A stretch of DNA of 64,000 bases from Anthoceros angustus (Eukaryota; Streptophyta; Anthocerotopsida; Anthocerotales; Anthocerotaceae). Of the stretch, positions 23,130-33,489 are shown in pieces (position 1 is the stretch's first letter; each line of letters opens with the position of its first letter). A program made the position numbers and the translations under genes. The DNA is taken from assembly GCA_010909165.1 (NCBI GenBank), contig VJWM01000205.1:248001-312000 (forward strand), read 5' to 3'. Below the pieces are notes generated by a model. It saw nothing but the letters and a program-made list of their open reading frames with translations. It made no database searches and had not been told where the DNA came from.

Positions 23130-24700
23130 AGACACCCTCTACCAGATGGTACAGTTGTTCTCTGTTAGGTTATCTGTGTTTGAATTGAATAGATACTGTT
23201 TGTTTCTGAGAAAGGAGTCATTGAGAGCCTACGCACTCAGCTCTGTTCTTCATGTCGTGCCTTAGTCAATCGGCTCGTATAGTCGGTCCAGCTAGTTGAG
23301 AGTGACAAATATGGCAGCCGTAGATGACTTCAGTCAGACGTTCATCCCCCTCAGTCTGTGGTACAGGCACCTCAAGTAGCTGTAAAAGCGATGCCAAATT
23401 TGTGGATTGAACTTGGAATCTCATCTTTCTCCTATTCGCATTACGAAGTGTTAGTTCTGTACGATCTCCTTTCTCATCAACCACCTTACGCCCCTTTCAG
23501 ACTATTCTGACAAAGTGAGGTGTGGAAACACAGGTGGAAATACGTAGTAAATTTGAAGAACTGGAGACTGAAGCATCGAGCATCAGAGTTGAAGCTTGAA
23601 AGGCAATGCAGCGGCAGAGTTGCAAAAAATGGGCATGAAACGGGCTGCATCGAGGAGTCTGTAAGCCAGAGTCTTGCTGCAGAACATGAAAGGGCTGTGC
23701 AAGATGTCTACTTTCAGCTACGGTCTGCAGAACATATTTTTGCTGCTTTGCGCAATGAAACACAGTCTGTGTGATAATCTCTCACATTCCCATGTACAAC
23801 CGTGTTACTGGCAATACATAGTCCGTGAGATCCTGAAAGAGCCAGTTACTCCTAGACTGGAGGACCATGAGCAAAATGCCAACCATGCGTGGGAGTTGGT
23901 GGAGAATCTGCAACAGGATGCTGAAAAGGAAGAAAGTCACTACGCAAATGAAGTGGAGAGGTTGCATGAGGATGCAAAGAATCTTGCCTCTAACTATCCC
24001 AACGAGCTTGGGAAGTTGAAGCAAGATGCTCATAATCTAGCAACAATGTACTACCATCACCTCTCTCATGGAGGGTTTTTTTAATCTTTGTTGCAACAAT
24101 GTCTTGTTCTATCTCAGTTCATGGTGATCGGGGTTGCAAGTGGAAGTTGAACATTTTCTATGTGCTCTGCACAGGGTTGCACGAGAAATGGGGACCTCAA
24201 TTAAGTGGGGAAAAGGTGGTCAAGCAACAAAACAGTGGTTCCCCAAACAAGAGCTGTGACACCAAGCAACCTCTCCCAGAGAGAAGCAGGTCTGTTGCTA
24301 CAAGATCTATGTCACTGGCCATCGTTCATCTTTGCACCTGTAAGGCTCACCAGCTAGGACAGGGTTGTCGACAGTATTTTCTTGGAGTTGAATTTTCTTT
24401 GCAGGCCCTTTATGGATCAAGCTTCAAGGTTTGAGAGTCCAACTACGTCAGCCATGAAGGAGCCTTTCAAAGATGAGCTGCCTTTGTCGCTAGCTGATAG
24501 AGAAGAGCTGCAACATTGTCAAGCTTACTATGCCGAGCTAAGTACCGAAAGGTCTTAGTACTGAAAGCGATTTGGTTTATGCTTTGCTTTACTTCCATTA
24601 CCACTTCCATAGCTAGTGTAGGTATTCTTTTACAATATGGGAAAGTCAACCAACCTTGTGAGCGATGTGAATTTCGGACAGCATTTTTGGTCTCCCAACT
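23130..24700 (+). pseudogene. Broken partial copy of the CCDC57-like gene, 5'/middle part
   Basis: From about 23380 the sequence follows 4570-5390 of the intact gene, including intron, the tcatcaaccacct stretch and exons coding AAEHERAVQD and NEVERLHEDAKN. It then jumps at about 24190 to sequence equivalent to 6040-6450, omitting roughly 650 bp. Indels and in-frame stops break the coding frame (for example a stop soon after the EIRSKFEELE equivalent at ~23540). The leading 23130-23290 segment (ctctaccagatgg...cggtcca) matches 34605-34760, behind the matching 3' fragment, which suggests an originally tandem arrangement. The homology fades at about 24700, where repeat-rich DNA begins. Confidence 0.8.
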
Positions 24701-25070
24701 CATACTTATAACTTTAACAAGACCTACACAAAATATGTACCTACCTAGTTATATTATAATTTAATTTATCTTACATAATAATAGATGATCATGTCACTAG
24801 AGTTTTAAAAGTACTTGACGCAGGGAGTCACTCAGAATGCACAGTCAAGTAGTGTAGTATGTTCAAATGTGATATGCTTTCATGTTATATTCACTGGGAT
24901 ATTATATATATATAATATTATATCAAACACAATATAAATATGTAGGTAAAAATATGTTATAGGTATATATAAATAATATATTATTAAAAATAATGTACGT
25001 TTTATGTATGGAACATGGAGACTTTATAAAAAAAGTAGAAATGGTAAGTCTTATACCATCGAGATTTTAT
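24701..25070. other. AT-rich DNA
   Basis: This is low-complexity AT-rich sequence with runs of tatata and taatata. No gene was found. It marks the left edge of the repeat cluster between the two halves of the broken coiled-coil copy. Confidence 0.5.
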
Positions 25071-25106
25071 AAAGAAAGGAAAGATAGAAAGTTCTATCTA
25101 CACCGA

Positions 25107-25194
25107 TGCGGTGGAGAACAAGTTATCTACCCTGAGCTACCTATCACCGAGGCGCTGGAGAACAAGGTATCTACCCTGAGCTACCTATCACCCC
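25107..25194. repeat. ~44-bp tandem duplication
   Basis: The motif tggagaacaag(g/t)tatctaccctgagctacctatcacc occurs twice head to tail. Confidence 0.8.
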
Positions 25195-25369
25195 CAAGAT
25201 GTCGTAATGCCTACTAGGATAGGGAAGGCCCTACTTACCACCGGAGTTGAAGATGCAATGTCTCCGGTATTCGAAGTTATCCTGAAAATAGCATTGGCCA
25301 ACGTCCTTTGCAGGGCGATGGAAACACGTCGCCGGAAGAAATCCTCCATACAGGACGGGGGAAACCTAG

Positions 25370-25600
25370 CACGTTCCTACAAGTTTGGTAGGCTTTAGCA
25401 CAACCCTTGAAAAACCTCGAAAACTTCTTGCCCATGGCCACATGAGTTTTAATAGCAAGGGGCATGAAAAGCATGGTCTTCCTACATGGGGGTCTATTTG
25501 TGCATCTTGGTTGTCGCGCACCTTTTCATCATCCAACCCAAAGGGTTGATGATGACATGCTCGCATTCAGTATCCCATGTAGGGTCTGTTACAACCACTG
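25370..25600 (-). mobile_element. Transposon-like fragment, inverted relative to 29395-29640
   Basis: On the minus strand this stretch aligns with 29395-29640 on the plus strand. Shared blocks include GTAACRGACCCTAC, GAGCATGTCAT(C/T)ATCAACCC, GCTATTAARACTCA and GTGCTAAAGCCTACCA. Both copies have degenerate open frames. No transposase or polymerase motif was recognised, so the element class is unknown. Confidence 0.6.
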
Positions 25601-25631
25601 CAGGGTCTATTACAACCACATCAACAATAAA

Positions 25632-25765
25632 GACTTGGTCCCTTAGGTCAAAAATAGGTCAGCCTTGCAATACAGACCTGGTACACATGGGTCAAAAATG
25701 GGTCAGCCTTGCGACAGAGACCTAGTCCCCTCAGATCAAAAATAGGTCAACCTTGAGAGAGACAC
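25632..25765. repeat. Three diverged ~50-bp tandem units
   Basis: The unit (g)gtcaaaaat(a/g)ggtcagccttgc followed by agacct(g/a)gt is repeated about three times. It lies beside the TE-like fragment at 25370-25600. Confidence 0.75.
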
Positions 25766-25859
25766 CATTGAACAAGAAATATGGGCACTTCATGAAAGGA
25801 AAAAAACCGCTCTCCTTGGTGTCATGTTGTATGACTCTAATCTCAGTGCTTGGGTTAAA

Positions 25860-26370
25860 TGTTTTTAATCTAATTACTTATCTTTAAGTAATTAATATTA
25901 ATAAATCTAAAGCGGTTGTGTTAATTAGGCATTGATTAGTGTTGATTAAACATGGTTAGAAATAGCTAAGTGGTTAAGCACAAGTAATATGCGTTAGCAT
26001 ATTGCTTGCATATTATAGTGTGTTTTTAGGATATTTCTAGCATATGCTGATGCCAATAGGGATATCTTAGGAATATGCCGAGGCCAAGGGCTAGTATATA
26101 TAAACCCTTTCACAAAGGACGAGCTCAAATCATAACTTGTCCTCTCGATATGCAATGCAAGAGTGTTGTGAGGAGGCCAAAGCTATGACTCTGAGAGTGA
26201 TGTGTGAGGAATTTGCGTATTGCTCTCGTGGGGAGAGTGTGTTTGTCCCACGACGAGCGAGCTACTCTCTCCTATTGTTATTGGTTTGCACCTATATTTG
26301 CATATTAGATTTGTTTGCTTGATTGTCTGTTGAGAAAGTGCTCATATAAATGAAAGTGCTTACGTCATGT
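25860..26370. mobile_element. Candidate LTR or solo LTR
   Basis: AT-rich sequence leads into gggctagtatatataaaccc (TATA box at ~26094-26101), then a more balanced transcribed-like stretch. This layout is typical of the U3-R-U5 part of a plant LTR retrotransposon. Just upstream, 25768-25860 gives a gag-like open frame (EQEIWALHERKKTALLGVML). The stretch sits between two blocks that are close neighbours in the related copy at 29116-29640, so it looks like an insertion. The ends (TG...CA) and target-site duplication could not be fixed by eye. Confidence 0.4.
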
Positions 26371-26480
26371 GATATTGGCCATCGAGAACATGACATCTCG
26401 GACATGACATCTCAGCTGTAGATCGAGAGAGAATAGGCCAAAGGTTAGACCAGGCCTAGGCAAAACCTCATCACGGTAGG
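26371..26480 (-). mobile_element. Transposon-like fragment, inverted relative to 29116-29290
   Basis: The minus strand reads ATGAGGTTTTGCCTAGGCCT and CTAACCTTTGGCCTATTCTC, matching 29116-29170, and a GACATSWTGTTCTYGATGGCC block matching 29255-29285. About 80 bp between the two blocks are missing here. Confidence 0.6.
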
Positions 26481-26599
26481 AAAAAAAGCAGGTGCGATTC
26501 GGAAGGCCTGAATGCATGGTCGTGCTATAAGCCAGGAACCAGCTCCCTTCCTCGAGCAAGAGTGGAGGTGAGCACGAGCGAGTCGGGGAATGGAGCAAT

Positions 26600-27000
26600 C
26601 CAGAAGTAAAGGTTATTGCATTTGCCTATATTGTTGCTCTTGGAGAGAGGCTTGAAGCTCTCGTTGATCATCCATGAGGAATTACGAGGAAAAACGAGGC
26701 ATGACTTTCCTGGCCTAAGAGGATAAGAGGCCCCTAGCCGACCTTAAGGACACCTCGAGGGGGAAGGTCTCATCCTCAATACCTAAGACGAAGCTCTTCA
26801 AGATACATGAATCCTGATTAATCCTCTTTATACTATATTTTAGAATATCAAAGACTTGAGATATATGTTGGTCTATGTTGATTTATGTTAATGATGCCAA
26901 GTCTTTTTACAGCAACAACACAAAGAATGTGGTGTCATGATATCTAGCATGCAGTCACGGGGGATTGGTCCACGAGGGTTGCAAGCACTTTGATCCGTTC
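26600..27000. other. Repeat-rich spacer
   Basis: No gene recognised. It probably consists of old transposable-element sequence. Confidence 0.35.
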
Positions 27001-27002
27001 AT

Positions 27003-27520
27003 TATTTAGCTTTAGCTTTCAAATAGACATTAAATATAAAATCACAAAAAAACCCAATACGTCAAATCCCAACTGTCATGGGGCACGACACGTTCCCTTT
27101 GTGCCAATGGCCATAACATGTAAATAATGAAGTATAGTAGATATGGTTATCATATATACATCCTATTTAAAGTTATCTACTTTTAGACTTTTTTTTTTTT
27201 CATTCTATGAATATGCTCCTTGTAAGATTTTTCGTTTTCCACCTTTCATTATCTCTATTATTCATTATATATCTTTAGCTTTTAAATACAAATAAAATAT
27301 ATAATCACTAAAAATGCACAATGAGTCGGATTCCGCCGTCACGGCATGTTAGGTTCGTTTTGCGCAAATTGCTATGGCATATAAATAATAAATCAAGGTA
27401 AAGATGGTTACCATATATACATTATATTCAAAGCTCTCTACTTGTCAAAATATTTGTTTTCATTTTATGAATATGCTCTATTAAGACTTTTGGTTTGTCA
27501 TAACATGAATCTTTCATTAT
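27003..27520. repeat. ~250-bp diverged tandem duplication
   Basis: 27003-27245 and 27260-27520 share order and wording: ttta(g)ctttcaaata, aaataatcac, ggcatgtaaataat, gatggttaycatatatacat, ttcattytatgaatatgctc and cctttcatta. Identity is roughly 65-75% by eye. It is AT-rich and non-coding. Confidence 0.7.
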
Positions 27521-27579
27521 CATAAAAATTTAATATGTTATAAATTAAATTATTTTGATCCTGAAAGAATATTATTGGA

Positions 27580-28960
27580 TTATGATTCATGGATTGTGTG
27601 ATACAACATTTCGGATTGACTCCCTTGGCGAGACTTGACCCTGAATAGAAATTGCATGCCTTACGTAATTCCTGAATAGAAATTGCATGCCTTACGTAAT
27701 TAGGCTGATGATGTTGAGTAATTATGCAATGGAAGTATGAAAGAATTCCATTGTTAAATATATGAACACCATACCCCTGATAGGACCTGAACCCAAACCC
27801 GCAATTCTTTAATTCCAAGTCAAATGTCTTATCCAATAACAAACAAACAAACAAATTTATTGTAAGTCCACCAAGGACGGACATACCGCCATGGGGCTTG
27901 GTTTTCTGAGCAACCTGCTCCATGGAGTAAACTAGGCTACAAGCACTAGAGGCATTCCTCTCTAGGTACCCCATTCGGATCCCCCTTGCGGTGCAGAGTT
28001 CTAAACTACGACGTTTTTAAGGTATGTGTGTGTATTTGGCCTAAACCATTTAAACTTTATTTATGTCCACTAAGCGCGGAATGACCACCATGGGATAGAA
28101 ATGGTACAACGTAAAAGCGGTGGAAGAAAGTGTACACATACATATGTCTTAAAAAAACATACATGTTATATTGAGGGAAAAAACGATGGGGAAAACCCAT
28201 GCAGCACGAGACAATGAAGGGGGACCTCGGGAGTCAAGGCGAAAAAGAGCGACTAAGCCCTTACCTAAAGTTACCTACTGCTCCTAGAACATCATATATG
28301 TCTTAAATAGAGCAATGACTAACAACGTATAGCAAAACAATCAATTAATTGTATCTATAAAATCATAAGGAAAAAATATAGCAAATTAATCAATTAACCG
28401 TATTTATAAAATTGTAAGGATGAAGATTAAAAACAACCAACTCATCTCCACGAAAAAGGCAACTTGAACTGAAGCATCCTCAAAAGTAAGTATCTTAGAT
28501 TGCCATTGCTAGGGTGTAAGATCCAATTAGGCCACAGGAGCTTGATAATGTTGAGAAATTATGCAATGAAAAATATTTAATATGATACAATATCTCGGAC
28601 TGACTCTCCTAGCGGGACTTGTCTACTAAGGGTACAAGCACCACCATGGGACAGAAAAAGTACAGTTGAAAAGTGGTAAGAAAAGGCATACACATATGTA
28701 CATCTGAACTAGAGAGAAAGAAATAGTGAAAAAGAATTAATGCAAACACATGCATGTCAGAAAAAGTTCAGGGACGAGGATTAAAATAACCAAATGATCA
28801 CCATGGAAAAAAGGGCACGGAAAAAAGGCCACTTGAGCCATAGCACGAGCAGCCTTAAAAGCGGTAATTAAGCTTAATAATGTTGAGCAATTATGCAATA
28901 AAAATATTTAAGAAATACATTTAATCCAATTACATAATTCAAAATCCTAAATTTTCAATC
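27580..28960. mobile_element. Nested TE-derived repeats of unknown class
   Basis: Blocks recur in the same orientation: gatacaacatttcggattgac (27600) versus gatacaatatctcggactgac (28583); taatgttgagcaattatgca-type sequence at 27708, 28550 and 28872; and gtccaccaaggac...ccatggg-type sequence at 27866, 28063 and 28621. A 31-bp direct repeat (cctgaatagaaattgcatgc plus 11 bp) occurs twice at 27641-27702. No intact coding sequence was seen. Confidence 0.5.
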
Positions 28961-28965
28961 TTAGA

Positions 28966-28999
28966 AGAAGAAGAAGAAGAAGAAGAAGAAGAAGAAGAA
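28966..28999. repeat. (AGA)n microsatellite
   Basis: An uninterrupted run of about eleven agaaga-type triplets. Confidence 0.95.
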
Positions 29000-29109
29000 T
29001 TCTAATCTAGCTTTAAAATAGGTCTTCTTGAAAAATATGACATATTTGGGTAGCTTAAAACCCACGAATCCCATAATTTTTTTGTTATATGCTTGTGATT
29101 TAATTTATA

Positions 29110-29650
29110 TCTTCAATGAGGTTCCGCCTGGGTTTGGTCCAACCTTTGGCCTATTCTCTTTCAACCTACAGTTGTGGGGCCCCCATCGACGACTCAGGGT
29201 CCCACCTAGCTCGCTGTCCAATTGGAAGGCAGCGTATCACTACACATAATGCCGTTCGTGACATCATGTTCTTGATGGCCAAGGACAGCGGTTATTTTTC
29301 ATACAGGGAGCGTCCATATACCTTGCGCAATGGGGTGTCGGTTAGATCGGATCTATTTCTAATCGGGGGGACCAAACCTCTGTTGTAAATGTCGTTGTAA
29401 CGGACCCTACCCGGAACTCCAATTGTGAGCATGTCATTATCAACCCTTCGAGCTGGACGGTGCATGGATACGCGACTCCGAGGATACACAAGTACACACC
29501 TTTGCAAGACGGCCACACCTTCATCCCCTCGCTATTAAGACTCACGGGGCTAAGGGCAAGGATTTTTCCTGCCTCATTCAGGATTGTGCTAAAGCCTACC
29601 ACAGTCGTTGGAACGGGGTGGGTCTCCCTCTTTCCTTGGTGGTAGCTTTC
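29110..29650 (+). mobile_element. Transposon-like fragment, plus-strand copy
   Basis: This fragment carries, within 540 bp, the two blocks that on the opposite strand are separated at 26480-26371 and 25600-25370. Its frame gives KYTPLQDGHTFIPSLL and RIVLKPTTVVGTG. I do not recognise the protein family. Confidence 0.55.
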
Positions 29651-29740
29651 TTTTGACACCGGGTATCCATCTGTATGCAGGTCTTTCCTCATCTCAGACC
29701 ACGACATAATCGTGGCAGTAGATAGCTTTGGGGTTGGCAT

Positions 29741-30140
29741 TCGTGGGTTCTAGCCCCCTGGCTCTTGGCCCTTTAGTGGGTTGTCAGCCCTCTGTTTGGG
29801 GTAGATGGGTTTTCCCATCTCTTCTTTTTAATAAAGTCTTCATGATTTCAAAAGATTTATATCTTCCTTCTAAAACTAGATTTTGGGCCTATAGTATGTT
29901 TAAGGAAATCTATGGACCTCTTGCAGGGCATCTCGTTGAACTAATATGGCTATTCATGAGAACATTCATGATGAACGAAAATATTTTTGCATTTAGAGAA
30001 GATCTCCACATTATGAAAAGATCTCTCCATTGCCCTATAAAGGGCTCTCTCAACGGCAATCCTTCACAAGGCGACGACAACAAGTCAATAAAACGTATTT
30101 TTCATTATGAAAATCAAGTTGAAGGACTATCGCCACATCT
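29741..30140. other. Spacer in repeat cluster
   Basis: Short open frames only, with no recognisable family. Confidence 0.35.
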
Positions 30141-30142
30141 GA

Positions 30143-30224
30143 CGAGTTGACCTTGTTTGACCGTCAACCCAAGACATTTGATGGGTCAACCGAAGACATT
30201 TGAGGGGTCAACATGAAACATTTG
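30143..30224. repeat. TTGAC/GTCAA-rich tandem motif
   Basis: About three imperfect units of gggtcaacc(g)aagacatttga follow ttgaccttgtttgaccgtcaa. The TTGAC cores match the W-box core bound by WRKY factors (known motif), but binding here is untested. It probably lies inside a repeat element. Confidence 0.65.
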
Positions 30225-30934
30225 GGTAGCTTCAAAATGAAATATCTCATCCATGCTAGAATTATTCATAGTCTCTGTCTTCTCCAAAATACTTCAATGT
30301 CATCTTCATCCACCCTAAAATATTCCAAAGTCATCCACCTTAAAAATAATATTAAAAAGGCCCTAAAGATCACAATAGGAAGAAGAAGAATTCTATAAGC
30401 ACTTTTGCTAACCATAATTTCTCATTTCTTGACTCCAACTTCATTGCCAGCTTGAGGTCACCACTCTTTCCCATCCTGTGCTGAAAAAGGTTTTGCAGTT
30501 GCACCCTCCTATTACCGTACCTAAAGGGTGACCGAGACTCTTTGGCTGTGCCCTTCTTACTAGGATTATATCCTGCGACACCTTCTCTTGATATGTTTTG
30601 ATTGTAAATCTTAAGAGTGTTGGTTGCAAATCTTCAGGGTTCTTTGACACTTACTGGTAGCTAGCTGATCATCTTCGTACATTTTGGTTGCAAATCTTGA
30701 GGTTCTCTTTGACACCTATTGGTATCTGATCTTCCGGGCTCTCTATCCATGTCTTTGGATCTAGACGTCTTCTTCCGAGATCTCTTACAATTCGACTTTC
30801 GGGGTTCTCTAGCCATTTCTTTGGAGGTAGATGAAGCAAAAAATATCTGCCGTCATCAATACCAAACTCATTTTGAACAGCCTTCTTCCTCAACCTTTTA
30901 CAACCAGCATATATGTTGTGTGTTGTGTTGTGTG

Positions 30935-31185
30935 TTATTAGAGGATCGGAGGATCTTGCACCTCAGCTTTTGTATCATTGGTTGGCAGCTTATGCTCGTG
31001 TCGCTTGTTTTGCGCTAACTCAAGTTTTGACACCAGTTTCTTTTCCGGCGTCGTACTCGGAGATCTCTTACGACTAAGCTTGTGTGTTGTTTGTTCCGTG
31101 GTGCGCTATTCGGAGGACTCTTGCAACTCGGCTTGTGCATTACTGGCAGCTCATGCTCGTGTCGCTTGTGTTGCGCTAATTCTAT
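30935..31185. repeat. Diverged ~155-bp tandem duplication
   Basis: A block around cggaggatcttgcacctcag...ttggcagcttatgctcgtgtcgcttg(t)tttgcgctaa recurs as cggaggactcttgcaactcgg...ctggcagctcatgctcgtgtcgcttgtgttgcgctaa about 155 bp later. Confidence 0.75.
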
Positions 31186-31234
31186 TATTTGTAACGTGTC
31201 CGTCCTCCAGTGATCGCCAACCCATGTACCTCTG

Positions 31235-31375
31235 ATGGGCAAGTTGGGGTTTCACAAAGCTGGGGTTTCGCGAAGTTGGGCTTCCGCAAAGTACAGTACT
31301 TACATACCTATAGGGTTCGGCAAAATATGGGGTTCCGGAGAATACACATGGGGTTTCGCAAATTGGGGTTTGGAT
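31235..31375. repeat. Degenerate GGGGTTTCGCAAA repeat upstream of fusion gene
   Basis: Six or more imperfect copies of ggggttt(c)(g/a)c(a)aa(g/a) spaced 12-30 bp lie about 110-250 bp before the ATG at 31482. They could be a remnant minisatellite or promoter-proximal sites. The motif is not the plant telomere repeat TTTAGGG. Confidence 0.6.
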
Positions 31376-31481
31376 TTTAGGTTCAGACAGCCCACGGGTT
31401 AATCATGCTGGGCAAGAGAGACAAGAGGGCCTTCTGGCAAAGATCCGCGCTTCTGCTCGTTCACAACTGCTGGAAGTAGAG

Positions 31482-33417
31482 ATGGCCATGGCTCCTGGAC
31501 CGGCAGCGGCACCGGGCGGGGGCTCCGACGCGGGACGCAACGTGGGAGCAGCAGACGTCAAGCCGGAGCCCGGCGAGGAGGCGCAAGCGCGACAAGAGCC
31601 CTTCTGCCCCTACCCCATCCCCGCCTTCATCAGCATGGAGCCGGACCGGAAGAAGGGCAGGCTTGACGGCTCAGCGGTGGCCGTGCTGGCCTTGGCCAAC
31701 AACGCGAAGGTGGCGTCCCCCTATCCGGACTGGACATATGCCCGGGACCCGGAATTCACCAAAGTCCTTAACGGGGAGCTGGACTTGCGAAAGGACGGGT
31801 GTTACAGGGACCAGTGGACTCCGCCCTTGGTGCACCACCTTCTCCACTGCTATCAATCGGTGCAAGTTTCTCGGCGCGCGGAATCCTTCACCAAGGTGGA
31901 GTGGCAGGAGCTGGCTGTTATGCTCACTTCGCATCCGGATTGCAATCCCCCGAAGACTTGGAGGGATGTGCGCTCCAAATTCGAGAAGCTGAGGAGGCGG
32001 TTTCTGTCGGAGAAGACGGAGGCCAACTCCCGCTGGCCTTACTTCGCCGACATGCTTAACCTGCAGAACGCAATCGACCGGGTGGAGAGCGCGGATTCCC
32101 CCGTCCAAGGTCGGAGGCAGTGTGTCCTTTTCGTTGTCGTTTGGCTTGAATGGCTAGGTTTGATTCAGTTTCCCATCCGAATTGCTCGCCTGTGTTTGCG
32201 CAGGTGCCCGGATGCTGTTGAGCTTGGAACCAGGTGCCGGGCCAGGAGACAGGCTGAGTCCGCTGGCTCGTCCGGCTCCTCTCGCTCCAGCTGCTGCTTC
32301 TCAACCTTCTCCTCCTGCGCCTGCGCCTGCGCCTGCTGCTCTGCTTCTTCCTCCCGTTGCGGCTCCTCCTCCACCTCGCGTCACTGTGGCTGCTCCAGCT
32401 CAATGTGCTGCCAGCGGGGCCGGCACGGAAGCCGCGGTCACCTCGGTCTCCTCCAGGGGCGCTTCTCATCCTCCTCTGGGCGCCAGCGGCATCTCCTATC
32501 CTCCGGCTGACAGGAGGTTCAGGGAAGTTTGTCTGTCCATCAGGAGCAGGATATCCAGAGCGCCGGTGTATGGAGCGTATTGTGCAAGCTTCTCCCCGAT
32601 GATTGCCGAGATTTTGGGGCTGGCCAAGTTTGATTTCGTGGTAGTGGATTTGGAATACGGCCCCTGCGACCATGCTCACACCCTGCCCGTCCTGCACGCG
32701 CTGGCATCTGCAGGGTGCCCGTCCATCCTCAGGCTGCCCGCCAGGCCTTCTGTGCAGGTCGTCCGCCGGGCGGTGGACTTGGGGCCGTCTGGTATCATGT
32801 TTCCGGACATCGACACTGCCGAGGCTGCCAGGAAACTGGTGCTGGAGTGCCGGACCAACGCTGGCCGTCCCCTGGTGCGGTCCTCCTTCTACGGCACTGC
32901 GGCTCGAATGGACGCCAACGAGCTATTTATCATTTGTGAGGTGAGTTCCGTCACGGCTTTGAGCCATGTGGCTGAAATTGCCTCCGTCGAGGGCGTGGAT
33001 TGCATCCAAATTGCGCCCTTGGCCTTGCGCGCGAGCATGGGTATTTTCCATGGTAATTTCCACAACCTGCACCCTTGCACCTACGGTTGCTAACTTGCTG
33101 CCCGCTAACCTTGCACTCGACTCACATCGTTGCCTCCTTTGGCAGACATCAACCAGCTTCATGAGTTCATGAGGAAAGCAGAGGAAGCCGTGATCAGCTG
33201 CAATGCTCGTCGAAGGACGCCGGTTTATTTGGCAGGGTTAGCGAATGCCGAGTTGACACCCGCCGCTCTGCTGAACTTAAACTATCACATGGTTTCAGGG
33301 GCCTCGGACATTGCTCTCTTGAGGGATGCTGCTATGGCAGATGTCGCCAACAACAAGTTCGGGCGTGCTCCTCAACCCAACTCCCTGACTGTGAAGCCCG
33401 AGCTCGGTACAAGCTGA
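31482..33417 (+). CDS. Trihelix DNA-binding domain fused to HpcH/HpaI aldolase-like domain
   Basis: Three exons (31482-32109, 32204-33052, 33146-33417) join in frame to 582 residues. Residues ~112-195 have the trihelix pattern with Trp112, Trp141, Trp160 and a closing RWPYFADML. A Pro/Ala-rich linker spans ~224-310. Residues ~331-575 follow the HpcH/HpaI aldolase fold: YGAYCASFSPMIAEI, DFVVVDLEYGP, SILRLPARPS, GPSGIMFP, EGVDCIQIAPLALRASMG, similar to the plant protein At4g10750. Family enzymes cleave 2-keto-3-deoxy acids using a metal ion. Here the catalytic His of 'D.EH.P' is Tyr361, the metal-ligand Glu of 'QVE' aligns with Ser457 and the ligand Asp of 'GP.DLS' aligns with Ala483; Arg386 is kept. 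This suggests loss of aldolase activity and perhaps a ligand-sensing or scaffold role in a nuclear protein (inference). There is no obvious transit peptide. Confidence 0.82.
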
Positions 33418-33489
33418 GTAGGTGACTGGCACTGGACTGGGCATTCAGACCAACCTCAGAAACCCCCCCCGAGTCAACGGATCAACCAT

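Noticed and set aside
32938-32946. GAG|GTGAGT as an exon end in the aldolase domain
   Set aside because: The following codons continue the aldolase fold (AEIASVEGVDC) without a break, so the site is probably not used.
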